Shown in pieces: positions 29,623 through 38,441 of a DNA stretch of 64,000 bases (position 1 is the first letter of the stretch; each line of letters begins with the position of its first letter). A program made the translations under genes and the position numbers. The DNA lies in NCBI RefSeq assembly GCF_002994615.1, contig NZ_PVNK01000127.1:27957-91956 (forward strand), in the 5' to 3' direction. Under the pieces are notes generated by a model that was not told the origin of the DNA, did no database searches, and saw only the letters and a list, made by a program, of their open reading frames with translations. The DNA is from Enhygromyxa salina (GTDB taxonomy: Bacteria > Myxococcota_A > Polyangia > Nannocystales > Nannocystaceae).

Positions 29623-29798
29623 CCCTGAATCAAGCGCTGCGCGCTCGACTCAGGCCTTCTAATCTTCAAGGGGCCTTTCAAAAAGGCCCCTCGCTGCGGC
29701 GGCAAAGCCCCCTCCGCTCACCCCAAACGCTCGCCTTGCGGCTCGTACTAGCCCTAAATCATTCAGCTTTTTGAATTCAGCGCTTGATTTAGGGCTAG
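29619..29798. repeat. Second inverted-repeat element, sharing the CTAG of the first
   Basis: Ends are CTAGCCCTGAATCAAGCGCT and its inverse (one mismatch over 21 bases, 29619-29639 with 29778-29798). A nested inverted repeat CTAGCCCTAAATCA / TGATTTAGGGCTAG lies at 29748-29761 and 29785-29798, and a 10-bp hairpin AGGGGCCTTT-CAA-AAAGGCCCCT at 29669-29691. It overlaps the 166-bp element by the four bases CTAG. Confidence 0.8.
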
Positions 29799-29934
29799 CA
29801 GCTCGCGCTCCAGAAAAATCGTGGCCCCAGAAATATTCAGCAGGAGGCCGAGTTGGGCCCCTCGCACCAGGCGGGACACCACCCCACCACCCCACCAACT
29901 CACCCCGCCCGGGAGTCAGAAAGACCCACGCTCC
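29799..29934. other. Spacer upstream of a small secreted-type ORF
   Basis: Contains a C/A-rich run (CACCACCCCACCACCCCACC around 29878-29897) and no gene. It may hold the promoter of the small ORF at 29935. Confidence 0.3.
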
Positions 29935-30096
29935 ATGTTCATCACCATCGCCGCTGCCGTCGTCTGTGTCTCCGCCGCCGTGCTCCCCGCCGCCGCCGAG
30001 CTCCGCCGGATGAACGACGATCGCAACAACCCCACGCGCCTCCTCCAGGTCCCCACCCGCCGCTCGCAAGTCGAGCAGCTCCGGACCCACAGCTGA
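29935..30096 (+). CDS. Possible small secreted peptide (53 residues)
   Basis: MFITIAAAVVCVSAAVLPAA reads as a signal peptide or short membrane helix, followed by a polar tail (RRMNDDRNNPTRLLQVPTRR). Too short for family recognition. A hairpin with a T-rich end follows 28 bases after the stop. Real small gene is possible, chance ORF cannot be excluded. Confidence 0.4.
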   Translation: MFITIAAAVVCVSAAVLPAAAELRRMNDDRNNPTRLLQVPTRRSQVEQLRTHS

Positions 30097-30124
30097 GCCC
30101 GGTGGCCCCCCTGGCCTCGCCCGC

Positions 30125-30162
30125 GCCCACGTCCTCGATGGACTGGCGTGGGCCTCGTTGTT
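30125..30162 (+). terminator. Hairpin between convergent genes
   Basis: GCCCACGTCC...GGACTGGCGTGGGC (30125-30153) forms a two-part stem, followed on the plus strand by CTCGTTGTTT. It lies 8 bases from the stop of the minus-strand gene ending at 30171 and may serve either side. Confidence 0.5.
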
Positions 30163-30170
30163 TCAGCGGC

Positions 30171-32081
30171 TCAGTTCCAGATCGGGCTGGTCCACGCGCG
30201 CTCTTGGATCACGTCGACCGCGGTCTCACACGAAGCGGGCAGCTCCTCGCCCGCGGCCTCGAGCGCGTTGCAGTCGCGGGTCGACCAGCGACACACGGGC
30301 TCCTCGACGACCCGAGCGTAGTACCAGGCCCGCTCTTCGGGGTTGTAGTTGGGGTCGACCCAGTACCCACACAGCTGGGCCTGACCGCTGCCTTGGGTCT
30401 CGCAGGTCGTGACGTCGACCGTCCCGCCGCCGATCTCCCCAGCGATCTCGAACACCTCGACGCGCGACTGCCCCTCGCCGTCGACCCAGCCCTTGATGAT
30501 CTGGATCCGCTCGAGATCGGTCCCGGGCACCTCGGCGGTCCCCGGGTCCTTGAGCGCCTGAACGACGAAGCCCGGCGCCGACGCGCCCTCGGGCTGGGCG
30601 GGGAGATCGCCGCCCATCGGGACCCCGCGCTCGTAGCCGAGCTCGACCAGATCCCCGCGCGAGCAGATGTCGTCCGGGAGCTCCCACCCGCCGAACATCC
30701 GCACGGCCATGCGTGTACCCGAGGTCCCGAAGGTCTCGCGCCGCCGCATCGCGTCGAAGATCGCTTCGCGGCTGTTCTCCTCGGCCCAGACCGCGATCAA
30801 GCCGCCCGGCGAGTTTTGCGGTCCGCCCGGCAAGGTCCCGGTCAGGCGCTGCCGCGACGAGCCCTCGGCGGCCCCGAAGTGACCGGGGAAGGCGTACTCC
30901 TCGACCGCGCCGGGCGTGCCGTTGTGGGTATCCGTGCTCGCCATCAGCCCGAGCTTGTAAGGGTTGACGCCGATCCGCTCGTGCTCGCGCAGGCCCTCGT
31001 TGAGGATCCCGCGGACGAAGTCGAGGCGTGAGACGCAGCCAGCGTTGACCATGCCCTGCATCCCGGTCCCGTCACCGCAGTCTTCGAAGTCGTCGGTCCG
31101 CAGCTTCTCGAACTCGCACAGCTCGTCGGGCGCGCCGAGCGGGCTCGCGAGGCCGTTGCTGCACTCGCTGTCGCCCTTGTGCTGGAACACCTCGATCAGC
31201 GGCTCGAGCTCGGCGCGGAGGCCCGCGAGCTCGACCTCGTCGCCGTCGGGGTACTCGACCACGAACATGTTGCCGTTGGACCAGTTGGTGTTGTGCGGGA
31301 TCGCGAGCACGTCACAGCCGTTGAGCCCCTCGATGCAGTCGCGCTTGAGCGTCCGCCACAGCCCCCAAAAGTCGGGCTCCTCGAAGTGCGAGGCCGGGAT
31401 CGCCGGGACCTTCTCGCTGCGAAAGATGACGTTGCGATGGAGGTTGGACAGGGTCTTGGCCCCGGACCACTCGTAGGCGACGAAGCTGGTGAAGCTGCAC
31501 GCGGCGCTGCGATCGTAGGCCGCTTCGGCGGCTTCTTGGGTCCGCGCCCACGCGTCGCCCAGGTAGCTCGGGCAGTCGCTGACCTCGCACACGGCTTTGG
31601 GCCGCACGGGGCTCTGCGCGGCCAGACCCAAGCCCAGCTGCACGAGCACCGCGGGGTCGCCCTCGCGCAGGCCGATGCACAGATCGCTGGTGTAGGCTGG
31701 CGAGTCTGGATCTTTGCAGGCCGCGACCTCACCGAGGTACTCGCCGTGGTCGGTCACGGCCGCGAAGTCGAGCGGCCGCGGGAGCTGGACCGTCTGCGTG
31801 CCGCCGTCGGCGTCAGGCAGCTCGACGGCCTCGCCCCGGGCGAAGTCGTAGGCGCCGAAGGGATCGACGTTGACCTGGTTGATGTACGCGTCGAATGAAT
31901 AGCTGGTGTGGACGTGGAGGTCGCCGAAGTAGACGTTGCGCAGCGGGTTGTTGTCGCTGCAGGGCTCGCGGACCTCGACGAAGGGCGGCTCCTTGGGGGG
32001 CTTGCACCCGGACAGCGCGAGGGTCGTGAGCACGAGCCCGAGGGCCGAAATTCGCAGCGAGGAGCGGGCGACGGATGCCAT
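30171..32081 (-). CDS. DUF3604 lipoprotein (PHP-like metal hydrolase fold)
   Basis: 636 residues from the ATG at 32081. Lipobox LALSGCKPP. The body matches DUF3604: NVYFGDLHVHTSYSFDAYIN near residue 50, FAAVTDHGEYLGE near 110, FVAYEWSGA near 205, LAIPHNTNWSNGN near 255 and ASTDTHNGTPGAVEEY near 385. The H-x-H and D-H-G-E residues resemble the metal site of PHP phosphoesterases, so a hydrolase is likely, but no substrate is established. The end (CRWSTRDCNALEAAGEELP) is typical of the family. Divergent from the operon at 32210. Confidence 0.9.
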   Translation of the reverse strand: MASVARSSLRISALGLVLTTLALSGCKPPKEPPFVEVREPCSDNNPLRNVYFGDLHVHTSYSFDAYINQVNVDPFGAYDFARGEAVELPDADGGTQTVQLPRPLDFAAVTDHGEYLGEVAACKDPDSPAYTSDLCIGLREGDPAVLVQLGLGLAAQSPVRPKAVCEVSDCPSYLGDAWARTQEAAEAAYDRSAACSFTSFVAYEWSGAKTLSNLHRNVIFRSEKVPAIPASHFEEPDFWGLWRTLKRDCIEGLNGCDVLAIPHNTNWSNGNMFVVEYPDGDEVELAGLRAELEPLIEVFQHKGDSECSNGLASPLGAPDELCEFEKLRTDDFEDCGDGTGMQGMVNAGCVSRLDFVRGILNEGLREHERIGVNPYKLGLMASTDTHNGTPGAVEEYAFPGHFGAAEGSSRQRLTGTLPGGPQNSPGGLIAVWAEENSREAIFDAMRRRETFGTSGTRMAVRMFGGWELPDDICSRGDLVELGYERGVPMGGDLPAQPEGASAPGFVVQALKDPGTAEVPGTDLERIQIIKGWVDGEGQSRVEVFEIAGEIGGGTVDVTTCETQGSGQAQLCGYWVDPNYNPEERAWYYARVVEEPVCRWSTRDCNALEAAGEELPASCETAVDVIQERAWTSPIWN

Positions 32082-32209
32082 CGCGGGTGAGCTTGCCACG
32101 CCGAGGCGATCGATGCCCTGACTCTGGCCGCAGTTCGGCCCGCGATGGATCGAATCAGGACACTGATCGATCGCCCAGGCCTCGGTCCGGGTGCTATCCT
32201 TCGCCCATC

Positions 32210-33055
32210 ATGAGGGTGCGGCTGCGGAGCCCGTTCGCGGATCTCGAGCTGCGGGCAAGTGGAGTGGGCGAGACCCGCGAGCGCTTCCGCGACCGTGACT
32301 CGGCCTTCGCGCTCTTGCGTCCTGCGCTCGCCGAGCTCGACCCGACGCAGGGCCGACGCCTGCGCTCGCTGCTGTTCGAGGCCGGCGACGCTCCAGCCTC
32401 GCTCGACGACCACGAGCTGGCCCAGCGGGTCGCCCGACTGATCGTCCGCGGCGACATCGCGGTCGTCGTCCGCCCGCGCGCGCCGATGGTGAGCGGTCTG
32501 ACCAAGGCCTTCGAGGCCTACAGCGAGCGTTCGCTGGCCCCGGTCCTCCCGCCGCTCGTCGACGCCGACCACTGGATCGAATTCGCGCTCCAGACCGAGA
32601 CCGGTGACCCGATCGCTGGCGTCCGCTGCGAGATCACGATGCCCTGGGGCCTGGTGATCACCCGCACGACCGACCGGCTCGGTCTGATTCGCCTCGAGCA
32701 CCTGCCCGACACCGGGCAGTGCCTGATCCGCTTCCCCGAGCTCGACGACGAGCCGGAGGAGACGACCGAGGAGCCCGACGAGTGGGAGCTCGTCGAGACC
32801 TACAGCGAAGACGAGATCCTCGAGCCCACGAGCGGCGGCCCCGGTCCCCGCGACAACGAGACCGAGACGCCACCCGACGACTGGGCCCTGACCGCCGCCC
32901 ACTCCGACCACGAGCAGCCCGAGCTCACCACTCGCTCGGACGATCCTGGCAGCGACGGCGGCTCCTCCTCTCCGAGCGAGCCCGACGACTGGGCCCTGAC
33001 CGCCGCCCACTCCGACCACGAGCAGCCCGAGCTCGGTCAATCCACGGTCAAGTAG
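32210..33055 (+). CDS. Accessory protein with Ig/transthyretin-like domain, upstream of a zinc peptidase
   Basis: 281 residues, no signal peptide. Residues 1-100 are a helical domain. Residues ~115-180 (HWIEFALQTETGDPIAGVRC...RTTDRLGLIRLEHLPDTGQC) look like the small carboxypeptidase-regulatory/Ig-like domain seen in T6SS spike- and effector-associated proteins of myxobacteria. The C-terminal 100 residues are acidic and disordered and hold two exact copies of DDWALTAAHSDHEQPEL, encoded by near-identical 51-bp DNA (32876-32926, 32986-33036). The metallopeptidase gene starts 2 bases after the stop. Probably a loading or targeting partner of that peptidase (inference). Confidence 0.65.
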   Translation: MRVRLRSPFADLELRASGVGETRERFRDRDSAFALLRPALAELDPTQGRRLRSLLFEAGDAPASLDDHELAQRVARLIVRGDIAVVVRPRAPMVSGLTKAFEAYSERSLAPVLPPLVDADHWIEFALQTETGDPIAGVRCEITMPWGLVITRTTDRLGLIRLEHLPDTGQCLIRFPELDDEPEETTEEPDEWELVETYSEDEILEPTSGGPGPRDNETETPPDDWALTAAHSDHEQPELTTRSDDPGSDGGSSSPSEPDDWALTAAHSDHEQPELGQSTVK

Positions 33056-33057
33056 CC

Positions 33058-34419
33058 ATGTCCAAGAAGCACTTCCTCAACGTCGCCTACAAAGACCTCA
33101 AGAACCCTGGCAGCCGGCACTTCGGCTCGCACACCAAGTTGGGTATCAACAAACAGATCGTGCTGAGCCTTCGGCGTGGCAGCGGTCCGCAACCTCAGAT
33201 CCACTGGGACGTCACCCACGCCGAGACCGACGACGAGATCTTCTTGCCCGACCCCGTATTCGTTGCGTGCGGGACCAACGGCGACAAGACCAAGCTCTAC
33301 TTCGACATGCGCCTCCCGGACATCGGGGGCATCGACTACACCGTGATGTGTCGCTTTGGCGACTCCCCGCGCCAGCACAAGGTCGCCGAGTTCCAGACCT
33401 GGCGGCGAATCATGCTCAGCGTCCAGTGCCCCAACAACGACTGTCTGCGAGTGTTCAACAGCGCCTTCCCCAAGGTCAAGGCCGCATTCAAGGCTGCCTA
33501 CATCGACGTCATCAAGAACGGCGTCATCGTTGATGGTGAAGAGCGGACGGCGGAGCGGCTGGGCGGCGCTCGCTGTGAGATGTACCTGACCTTCAAACTG
33601 CCCAGGTGGGAGTGCTACGGCCAGAAATTCGAACTCAAGGTGACCCGCGACAGCGTCACGGGCCACCGGCTGTGGTCCAAGTCCGGCGACCTGCTCGTGC
33701 TCGACATGAGCGACAGTGAACACTTCCGCCCTCAGGTCCCCGGCACCGACGGCGACCTCGGGTACATCGAAGCGATCAAGGTCACCTGCGAGGGCGAGAC
33801 CTTGCTCGAGATGCCAGCGGAACGCAACTTCTTCCCGCCCGAGGAGACGGAGGCCTACGAGAAGCTGTGCAAGATCCGCAAAGACAACGTGGTCGTGGTC
33901 GACAAAGACAGCGTCGAGGCCGCGACGGACATGATCCTCGACCTCAACTCCGAGCCGCTGGCCGCGGCCAAGACCAAGCTCGCGCAGGGCAAACAGATCG
34001 AGATCAGCGTGACCATGGGCCTCGAACAATATGGCCGCACGGCGGGCGGCGCCACCCAGCGCCTTCCCTCGTTCGATCTGACCTTCTACCCCGACAGCAC
34101 GGCCAAGAAGCTGGCCGGCGTCATGACCCACGAGATGGCCCACACCATGGGCCTGGTCAAGCAGTTCGAGAACGACAAGACCGGCACGCCGTTCGAGAAC
34201 CTGATGTACCACGGCAACGACTACGGCGGGAGCGGGCCGCACTGTCGCAACAATGGCAAGCAGGTCGCTACCGGCTCCACAGTATCGGGGTACACCTACG
34301 AGTACGACGCGAGCAATGGGCCGCTGTGTACGATGCACTACAAGACCGACGACGGCGTCGACGACGGCAAGTTCTGCCTCAACTGCCAGGGCCAGCTGCG
34401 CCGAGCCACGCTCCCCTGA
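33058..34419 (+). CDS. Zinc metallopeptidase, candidate secreted effector (A)
   Basis: 453 residues with no signal peptide. Residues ~105-150 (FQTWRRIMLSVQCPNNDC) match a block in the protein at 34429 (YETWQRVYYTVHYMNQAC). The catalytic site is THEMAHTMGLVK near residue 360 (HExxHxxG, zincin). After it come NLMYH, then GPHCRNN, LCTMHY and the last FCLNCQGQL, all shared in order with the other peptidase; a zinc knuckle made of the cysteines is possible. Without a signal peptide but with cysteine- and zinc-rich design it may be delivered by a contractile system or act inside the cell. Co-transcribed with the 32210 gene. Confidence 0.7.
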   Translation: MSKKHFLNVAYKDLKNPGSRHFGSHTKLGINKQIVLSLRRGSGPQPQIHWDVTHAETDDEIFLPDPVFVACGTNGDKTKLYFDMRLPDIGGIDYTVMCRFGDSPRQHKVAEFQTWRRIMLSVQCPNNDCLRVFNSAFPKVKAAFKAAYIDVIKNGVIVDGEERTAERLGGARCEMYLTFKLPRWECYGQKFELKVTRDSVTGHRLWSKSGDLLVLDMSDSEHFRPQVPGTDGDLGYIEAIKVTCEGETLLEMPAERNFFPPEETEAYEKLCKIRKDNVVVVDKDSVEAATDMILDLNSEPLAAAKTKLAQGKQIEISVTMGLEQYGRTAGGATQRLPSFDLTFYPDSTAKKLAGVMTHEMAHTMGLVKQFENDKTGTPFENLMYHGNDYGGSGPHCRNNGKQVATGSTVSGYTYEYDASNGPLCTMHYKTDDGVDDGKFCLNCQGQLRRATLP

Positions 34420-34428
34420 GCTCGCCGC

Positions 34429-36552
34429 TCAGGTGAAGTGCGCCTTCGAGCGCTTCAGGTGGCTCAGGCAGATCGGACAGAACTCCTCGGCTACACTGTC
34501 GTGCTTGAGCGTGTGATACATGATACACAGCTCGCTACCGTCGGTTCGCGGCCACCAAATCTGGCCCGAGTTCGTGTCCGGCCGGCCGTGCGCCGAGCCG
34601 GCCGTGACCAGCTCGGCGTTGTAATGACAGTGGGGTCCGGTCCCACCTTGATCATCTGTATAGTATCGATCATTGACCTCATTGACCCCGGAGTTGTAGT
34701 TGCGAAAATGCTTCGGCGAGAGACCGAGCGCGTGGCCGATCTCGTGGCAAAATGCCAACACTGTCCGCTTTTGCATGACCCGATCATCCCAATTACCGAA
34801 CTTCTTGGTCGTGAGCGCGACGAAGTGAGTGGCCTTGCCGAAGTTGTACCCGCCGAAGGACTGGCGCCAGTTAAAGTATCCCTTGAACGCGACCGTGCGC
34901 CCCGCGGCCATGGCCGCGGCCGCGAGCGCGAGATCACCATCGGCGCTGAGGTCGATCTCTAGCTTGGTCCCGGCGCCGTTGAGGCTCCACGCGCCGGCGG
35001 CGATGCTGACCGCGGCGCTGACCTCGACCTCGAACTTTGGCTTGGCGCCCGCGGCGAACAGCAGCTTGTCGCCGACCACGTTCAGGTTCCGCGTCTTGTA
35101 CCCAAAGCGACACTGGACTGCGCGGTCATCGTCCTTGTGGGTCGTGGATTCTCCAATTTTTGGGACCACGAACTCGTGGTCGGTCTCGTCGTCGATGTCA
35201 CCGTTGGCGCGCGCACCGCAACGAACGACGTTGATCGTGATCGCACCTGTGTTCTCGTTGACCGCGAGCGCCTCGGCGATGCTCGACTCGCCGCTGAGGT
35301 CGATCGACACGCACCCATCACTGACCCGCGTGGCGACGCTGGCGTCGAGCACCAGCGGCTCCCCGCTCGCCGTCACCGTGATGGTCTGGACCGCGGTCTC
35401 GGCCAGCACCATCCGCGGGTCGTCGATGATCAGGGTATCTCCGCCGTCGGCGAGCCAGCACTCGTAGCGATCGTAGTGCCCCGCGGCGACCTTTTTGTTG
35501 CCCGCGTCATTGGCGAGGGTCAGCTCGACCTTGACTGCATGCTCGTACCTTCGAAACCACCCCTCCGCGCACCAGCGTCCCCGGCATGAGCCGCGCAGCG
35601 TGACCTCCCAGGTCGAGTCGCGCTGGCCTTCGAGCGACGCCTCATGGAGGTACGCGAGCGCGGCGTCGCCGTCGACGTCGATCTCGAATTCCAACATGGG
35701 GTGATCCGCCAGCGCATCCACGCACTCGTCGGGCACCTCGATCGGGGGCGTGCTCGCCGTGATCTTGGTCCAGCGCTCGTCGAACGGCTCCGCCGTATCG
35801 AACACGACCGTGTCGTTCTCGTAGACGATGATCTCGTGGTCGTCGCCGCGGGTCGAGAGCCGAATGCACTGACCGTCCTCGGGACTCGTCGTGTTGTCGA
35901 TCTCGAAGCTGACCCAGGAGCGTTCCACATCCACCAGGTCGTTGACGATGACCATACGAATATGGCAGGGGGCGCGGTCGAGCGCACAATTTTTGTCGCG
36001 GGTGCGATACAGGTGTGGGAGCAGCGGGGAGTCGACTGTCGTGAACAGCTCGTCGACCCGGGTCTCCAAGACCGCGCGCTCCTTGAGTTCGATGTTGGCG
36101 GCCGCGAAGATGGCCGTGATCCTGGGCCGGATCGCGTCGTAGATGGCCCGGCAGGCCTGATTCATGTAGTGGACCGTGTAGTAGACGCGCTGCCAGGTCT
36201 CGTACTGACGAGACAGCGGGACCTGATCGTCGTGCCCCGTCCGCCTGGCCTCGACGGTATAGGTCCGACCCGTGACCATTGGCAGCGTCAGCTGGTTCTT
36301 GAATTTGTTGTGGTGCCTGGGCGAGCGCGCGCGGGCCAGGGTTGGCCCGGCGGGGACGTAGTCCTCGTCCGCGTCGGGGCTGCCGTCGTAGGTTACGGTC
36401 CAGTCGACGGTCGCGTCGAATGCGAAGGCCAGCGCGCCGCCGGCCGTCACGTCGAGATTAATCACGGTGCCCGCGTTTTTTTTCTTCAGATCCCGCGCGA
36501 GCTTGCGAGGGAAAGTCTTCGGCAGGTTGAGGTACCACTTGGTCGGGGGCAT
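34429..36552 (-). CDS. Zinc metallopeptidase, candidate secreted effector (B)
   Basis: 707 residues, no signal peptide. The C-terminal third has CHEIGHALGLSPKHF (HExxHxxG) near residue 590, then GPHCHYN, SELCIMYHT and EEFCPICLSHLKR, the same ordered set as in the protein at 33058. The N-terminal 130 residues have the ETWQR block; residues ~215-520 contain two or three repeated beta domains (SWVSFEIDNTTSPEDGQCIR, EIIVYENDTVVFDT, SIDLSGESSIAEALAVNENT). Convergent with the A gene, only 9 bases between stops. Last gene of a four-gene leftward operon. Confidence 0.7.
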   Translation of the reverse strand: MPPTKWYLNLPKTFPRKLARDLKKKNAGTVINLDVTAGGALAFAFDATVDWTVTYDGSPDADEDYVPAGPTLARARSPRHHNKFKNQLTLPMVTGRTYTVEARRTGHDDQVPLSRQYETWQRVYYTVHYMNQACRAIYDAIRPRITAIFAAANIELKERAVLETRVDELFTTVDSPLLPHLYRTRDKNCALDRAPCHIRMVIVNDLVDVERSWVSFEIDNTTSPEDGQCIRLSTRGDDHEIIVYENDTVVFDTAEPFDERWTKITASTPPIEVPDECVDALADHPMLEFEIDVDGDAALAYLHEASLEGQRDSTWEVTLRGSCRGRWCAEGWFRRYEHAVKVELTLANDAGNKKVAAGHYDRYECWLADGGDTLIIDDPRMVLAETAVQTITVTASGEPLVLDASVATRVSDGCVSIDLSGESSIAEALAVNENTGAITINVVRCGARANGDIDDETDHEFVVPKIGESTTHKDDDRAVQCRFGYKTRNLNVVGDKLLFAAGAKPKFEVEVSAAVSIAAGAWSLNGAGTKLEIDLSADGDLALAAAAMAAGRTVAFKGYFNWRQSFGGYNFGKATHFVALTTKKFGNWDDRVMQKRTVLAFCHEIGHALGLSPKHFRNYNSGVNEVNDRYYTDDQGGTGPHCHYNAELVTAGSAHGRPDTNSGQIWWPRTDGSELCIMYHTLKHDSVAEEFCPICLSHLKRSKAHFT

Positions 36553-36563
36553 CGCTCGGCTCC

Positions 36564-37409
36564 TCAGGGCTCGGGGTCCAGCTCGAGCAGCGCCGCGGCG
36601 CTGCGCTGCGTACCAAAGCTGTCGAGGTCGTGATCACGCTCGACCACAGCGAAGTGCTCGCGCATCGCGACCTCGAGGGTGTGGCGCTGCGTCAGCCCGG
36701 GTCCGTCGGTGAAGTCACTCGCCAGCCACGCGGCCACGGCCCGGGTGTGCGCGCGGACCCGACGCTCGCTGTCTTCGCGCAGCCACGCGAGCGCGCGCGC
36801 GTACAGTCCTGCCCGCGCGAGCACGCACGCGCCGTTGTAGAGGTGGCAGGCGTCGACGTCGAGGCGCAGCTCGCGTTGTTCGAGCAGCGCCTCGAACAGC
36901 TCGACAGCTCGGATGTGCTCGCCCGCGCGCCCGGCCGTGTACGCGGCGACCAGGCGCGAACCCACGTCCTCGCCTGGCTCGGCGATCGGGGCCTCGTCGG
37001 TGCCGAGCTCGACGATGTCCGAGCACAGCTCGCGGCCCGAGACGTGAACGTAGGTCGGCTCGGGCCGCAGCGGATACGCGAACGCAGCGTCGAGATCCAA
37101 GGCGAAGGTCACCCGGGAGAACAGCCCGTCGGCGAGCGGGCGCCAGCGCGGCGCGTCGTGGAAGGCCGAGATCCTGCACAGGGCCGCGATCTGTGGCACC
37201 TGGTCAATCTGCGAGATCGCGGTGACGTTGAGCGACAGCAGCCAGTCGGTGCCGCGCTCGCGCGCCTCGTCGATCGGCAAGGTCAGCGCCCCGAACAACC
37301 ACGCCGTGTGGGCCTGGCGCCCGCGCGGAGGCGTCAAGGTGATGCCTCGCGCCCGCGCGAACGGGGGCGAGCTCGGGTGCGGCGCAAAGATCGGGATTGG
37401 AGCGCGCAT
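36564..37409 (-). CDS. Conserved operon protein, N-terminal DUF plus helical C-terminus
   Basis: 281 residues from the ATG at 37409. The N-terminal 130 residues form a beta-rich domain (AHTAWLFGALTLPIDEARER, LLSLNVTAISQID). The C-terminal half is helical with a TPR-like unit (LYNGACVLARAGLYARALAW). No signal peptide. It sits 8 bases from the gene at 37418 and 11 bases before the peptidase B gene, so it should be a dedicated partner of that peptidase. Not recognised as a named family. Confidence 0.6.
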   Translation of the reverse strand: MRAPIPIFAPHPSSPPFARARGITLTPPRGRQAHTAWLFGALTLPIDEARERGTDWLLSLNVTAISQIDQVPQIAALCRISAFHDAPRWRPLADGLFSRVTFALDLDAAFAYPLRPEPTYVHVSGRELCSDIVELGTDEAPIAEPGEDVGSRLVAAYTAGRAGEHIRAVELFEALLEQRELRLDVDACHLYNGACVLARAGLYARALAWLREDSERRVRAHTRAVAAWLASDFTDGPGLTQRHTLEVAMREHFAVVERDHDLDSFGTQRSAAALLELDPEP

Positions 37410-37417
37410 CGGACAGC

Positions 37418-37900
37418 TCAGCGGTTGTGGACGAGGATCCGGTTCGAGCGCAGGGACTGCAGCGTCGCCTGCACCCACAGCCCGCCCCAGGCTGGCCCGT
37501 CCGCGGGCGCGCGCGGCCGACATCGGACCTGGACCGGGGCGTTGACGAACCCGACCGAGAACACGATCGACGGCTTGTGCGGACCCGGCTTGGGCCGGTA
37601 GTTCGGCGAGCCCTCCTCGAGGTAGGGCATGTAGGGATCGATCAGGCGAAAGCAGGCCGCGCGCCGAGTGTCGGGCTCTTCGACGGTCACGACCAGCGCT
37701 TGACTGAGGAACTTGTACGAATGATAGCGCTCGGCCTCGAGCCCCACGGCCACGCGGACGACGAAGCCCACGCTGTCGTCGCCCGTGACCAGATCCGTGA
37801 CCGCGAGCGCGAGCGCGTCGTCGCGGCCCTCGATCTCGGGTGAGCGCTCGTGCACCCGACGCGAGAAGTGGCTGGCGAAGCGATACTCGAGGGCGCCCAC
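37418..37900 (-). CDS. Conserved operon protein of unknown function
   Basis: 160 residues from the GTG at 37900, two bases after the stop of the small gene upstream. Beta-rich (FVVRVAVGLEAERYHSYKFL, PSIVFSVGFVNAPVQVRC) with a central polar loop (YMPYLEEGSPNYRPKPGPH). No signal peptide or membrane segment. Position in the peptidase B operon suggests a chaperone, tube or adaptor role, but no family is recognised. Confidence 0.6.
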   Translation of the reverse strand: MGALEYRFASHFSRRVHERSPEIEGRDDALALAVTDLVTGDDSVGFVVRVAVGLEAERYHSYKFLSQALVVTVEEPDTRRAACFRLIDPYMPYLEEGSPNYRPKPGPHKPSIVFSVGFVNAPVQVRCRPRAPADGPAWGGLWVQATLQSLRSNRILVHNR

Positions 37901-37902
37901 GC

Positions 37903-38178
37903 TCAGTCCCCCTCCCCTGACTCGTCTTCACCCTCGTACGCGAGCGTGTCGAGCCACCACTCCTCGGTGCCGTCGGTGTCGGGCGGCTCCTCCTCGCGGG
38001 GCGGAAAGCCCGGCAGCTCCGCCCAGACTGGCGCGCCCGTGTCCGGCTGCGGCATCGGTCCGTCCTCGCCCTCGTGCGCGAGCTCGAGCAGCTCCCACGC
38101 CGGAACCACGATCGCGTGACTCTGATCGATCGCGCAGTTGAGCTCGGTCTGACCGGGTTCGAGCTTGTGCTTGGCCAT
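37903..38178 (-). CDS. Small acidic protein heading the peptidase B operon
   Basis: 91 residues, strongly acidic at the C-terminus (WWLDTLAYEGEDESGEGD). MAKHKLEPGQTELNCAIDQS at the start. Acidic, proline-rich middle (PPREEEPPDTDGTEE). The gene upstream of peptidase A also encodes a protein with an acidic, repetitive, disordered end, so short disordered acidic partners are a shared theme. Function unknown. Confidence 0.55.
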   Translation of the reverse strand: MAKHKLEPGQTELNCAIDQSHAIVVPAWELLELAHEGEDGPMPQPDTGAPVWAELPGFPPREEEPPDTDGTEEWWLDTLAYEGEDESGEGD

Positions 38179-38441
38179 GACTCGGCTCAACAATAGCGAC
38201 GCCCCGCGCCCGAGTGAAGCGCCGTGACGCCCCTGACCGTCGGGGACCGTCGCGGGACCGTCGAAGGTCCTGAGCTGCGAGCAGGCTGCTGAGCCTGCCC
38301 AGCGCGGCCCGCAGTGCGTGACTGCGTTCGAGGCCGCGAAGCCAAGACGAAGCTGTATCGGGCACACTGTGGCTTTCGGCGACAACCGCATCGGCCGTCG
38401 GGGGCGTGCTCTGGGTCGAGCGCGCAGCCCTTGATTCAGGC
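38179..38441. repeat. Gene-free stretch with a diverged CTAG element
   Basis: About 38329-38400 aligns with the middle of the 166-bp element (GAGGCCGCGAAGCCAAGACG against GAGGGCGCGAAGCCAAAACG; CTGTATCGGGCACACTG against CTGTACCGGGCGTACTG), with the ends worn away. 38427-38445 (CCTTGATTCAGGCCTAG) resembles the end of the second element type at 29798. No gene seen; the promoter for the operon at 38178 should lie at the left edge. Confidence 0.6.

Noticed and set aside
29669..29691. 10-bp hairpin AGGGGCCTTT-CAA-AAAGGCCCCT as a terminator
   Set aside because: No T-run on either strand and no gene ends nearby; treated as part of the repeat element.
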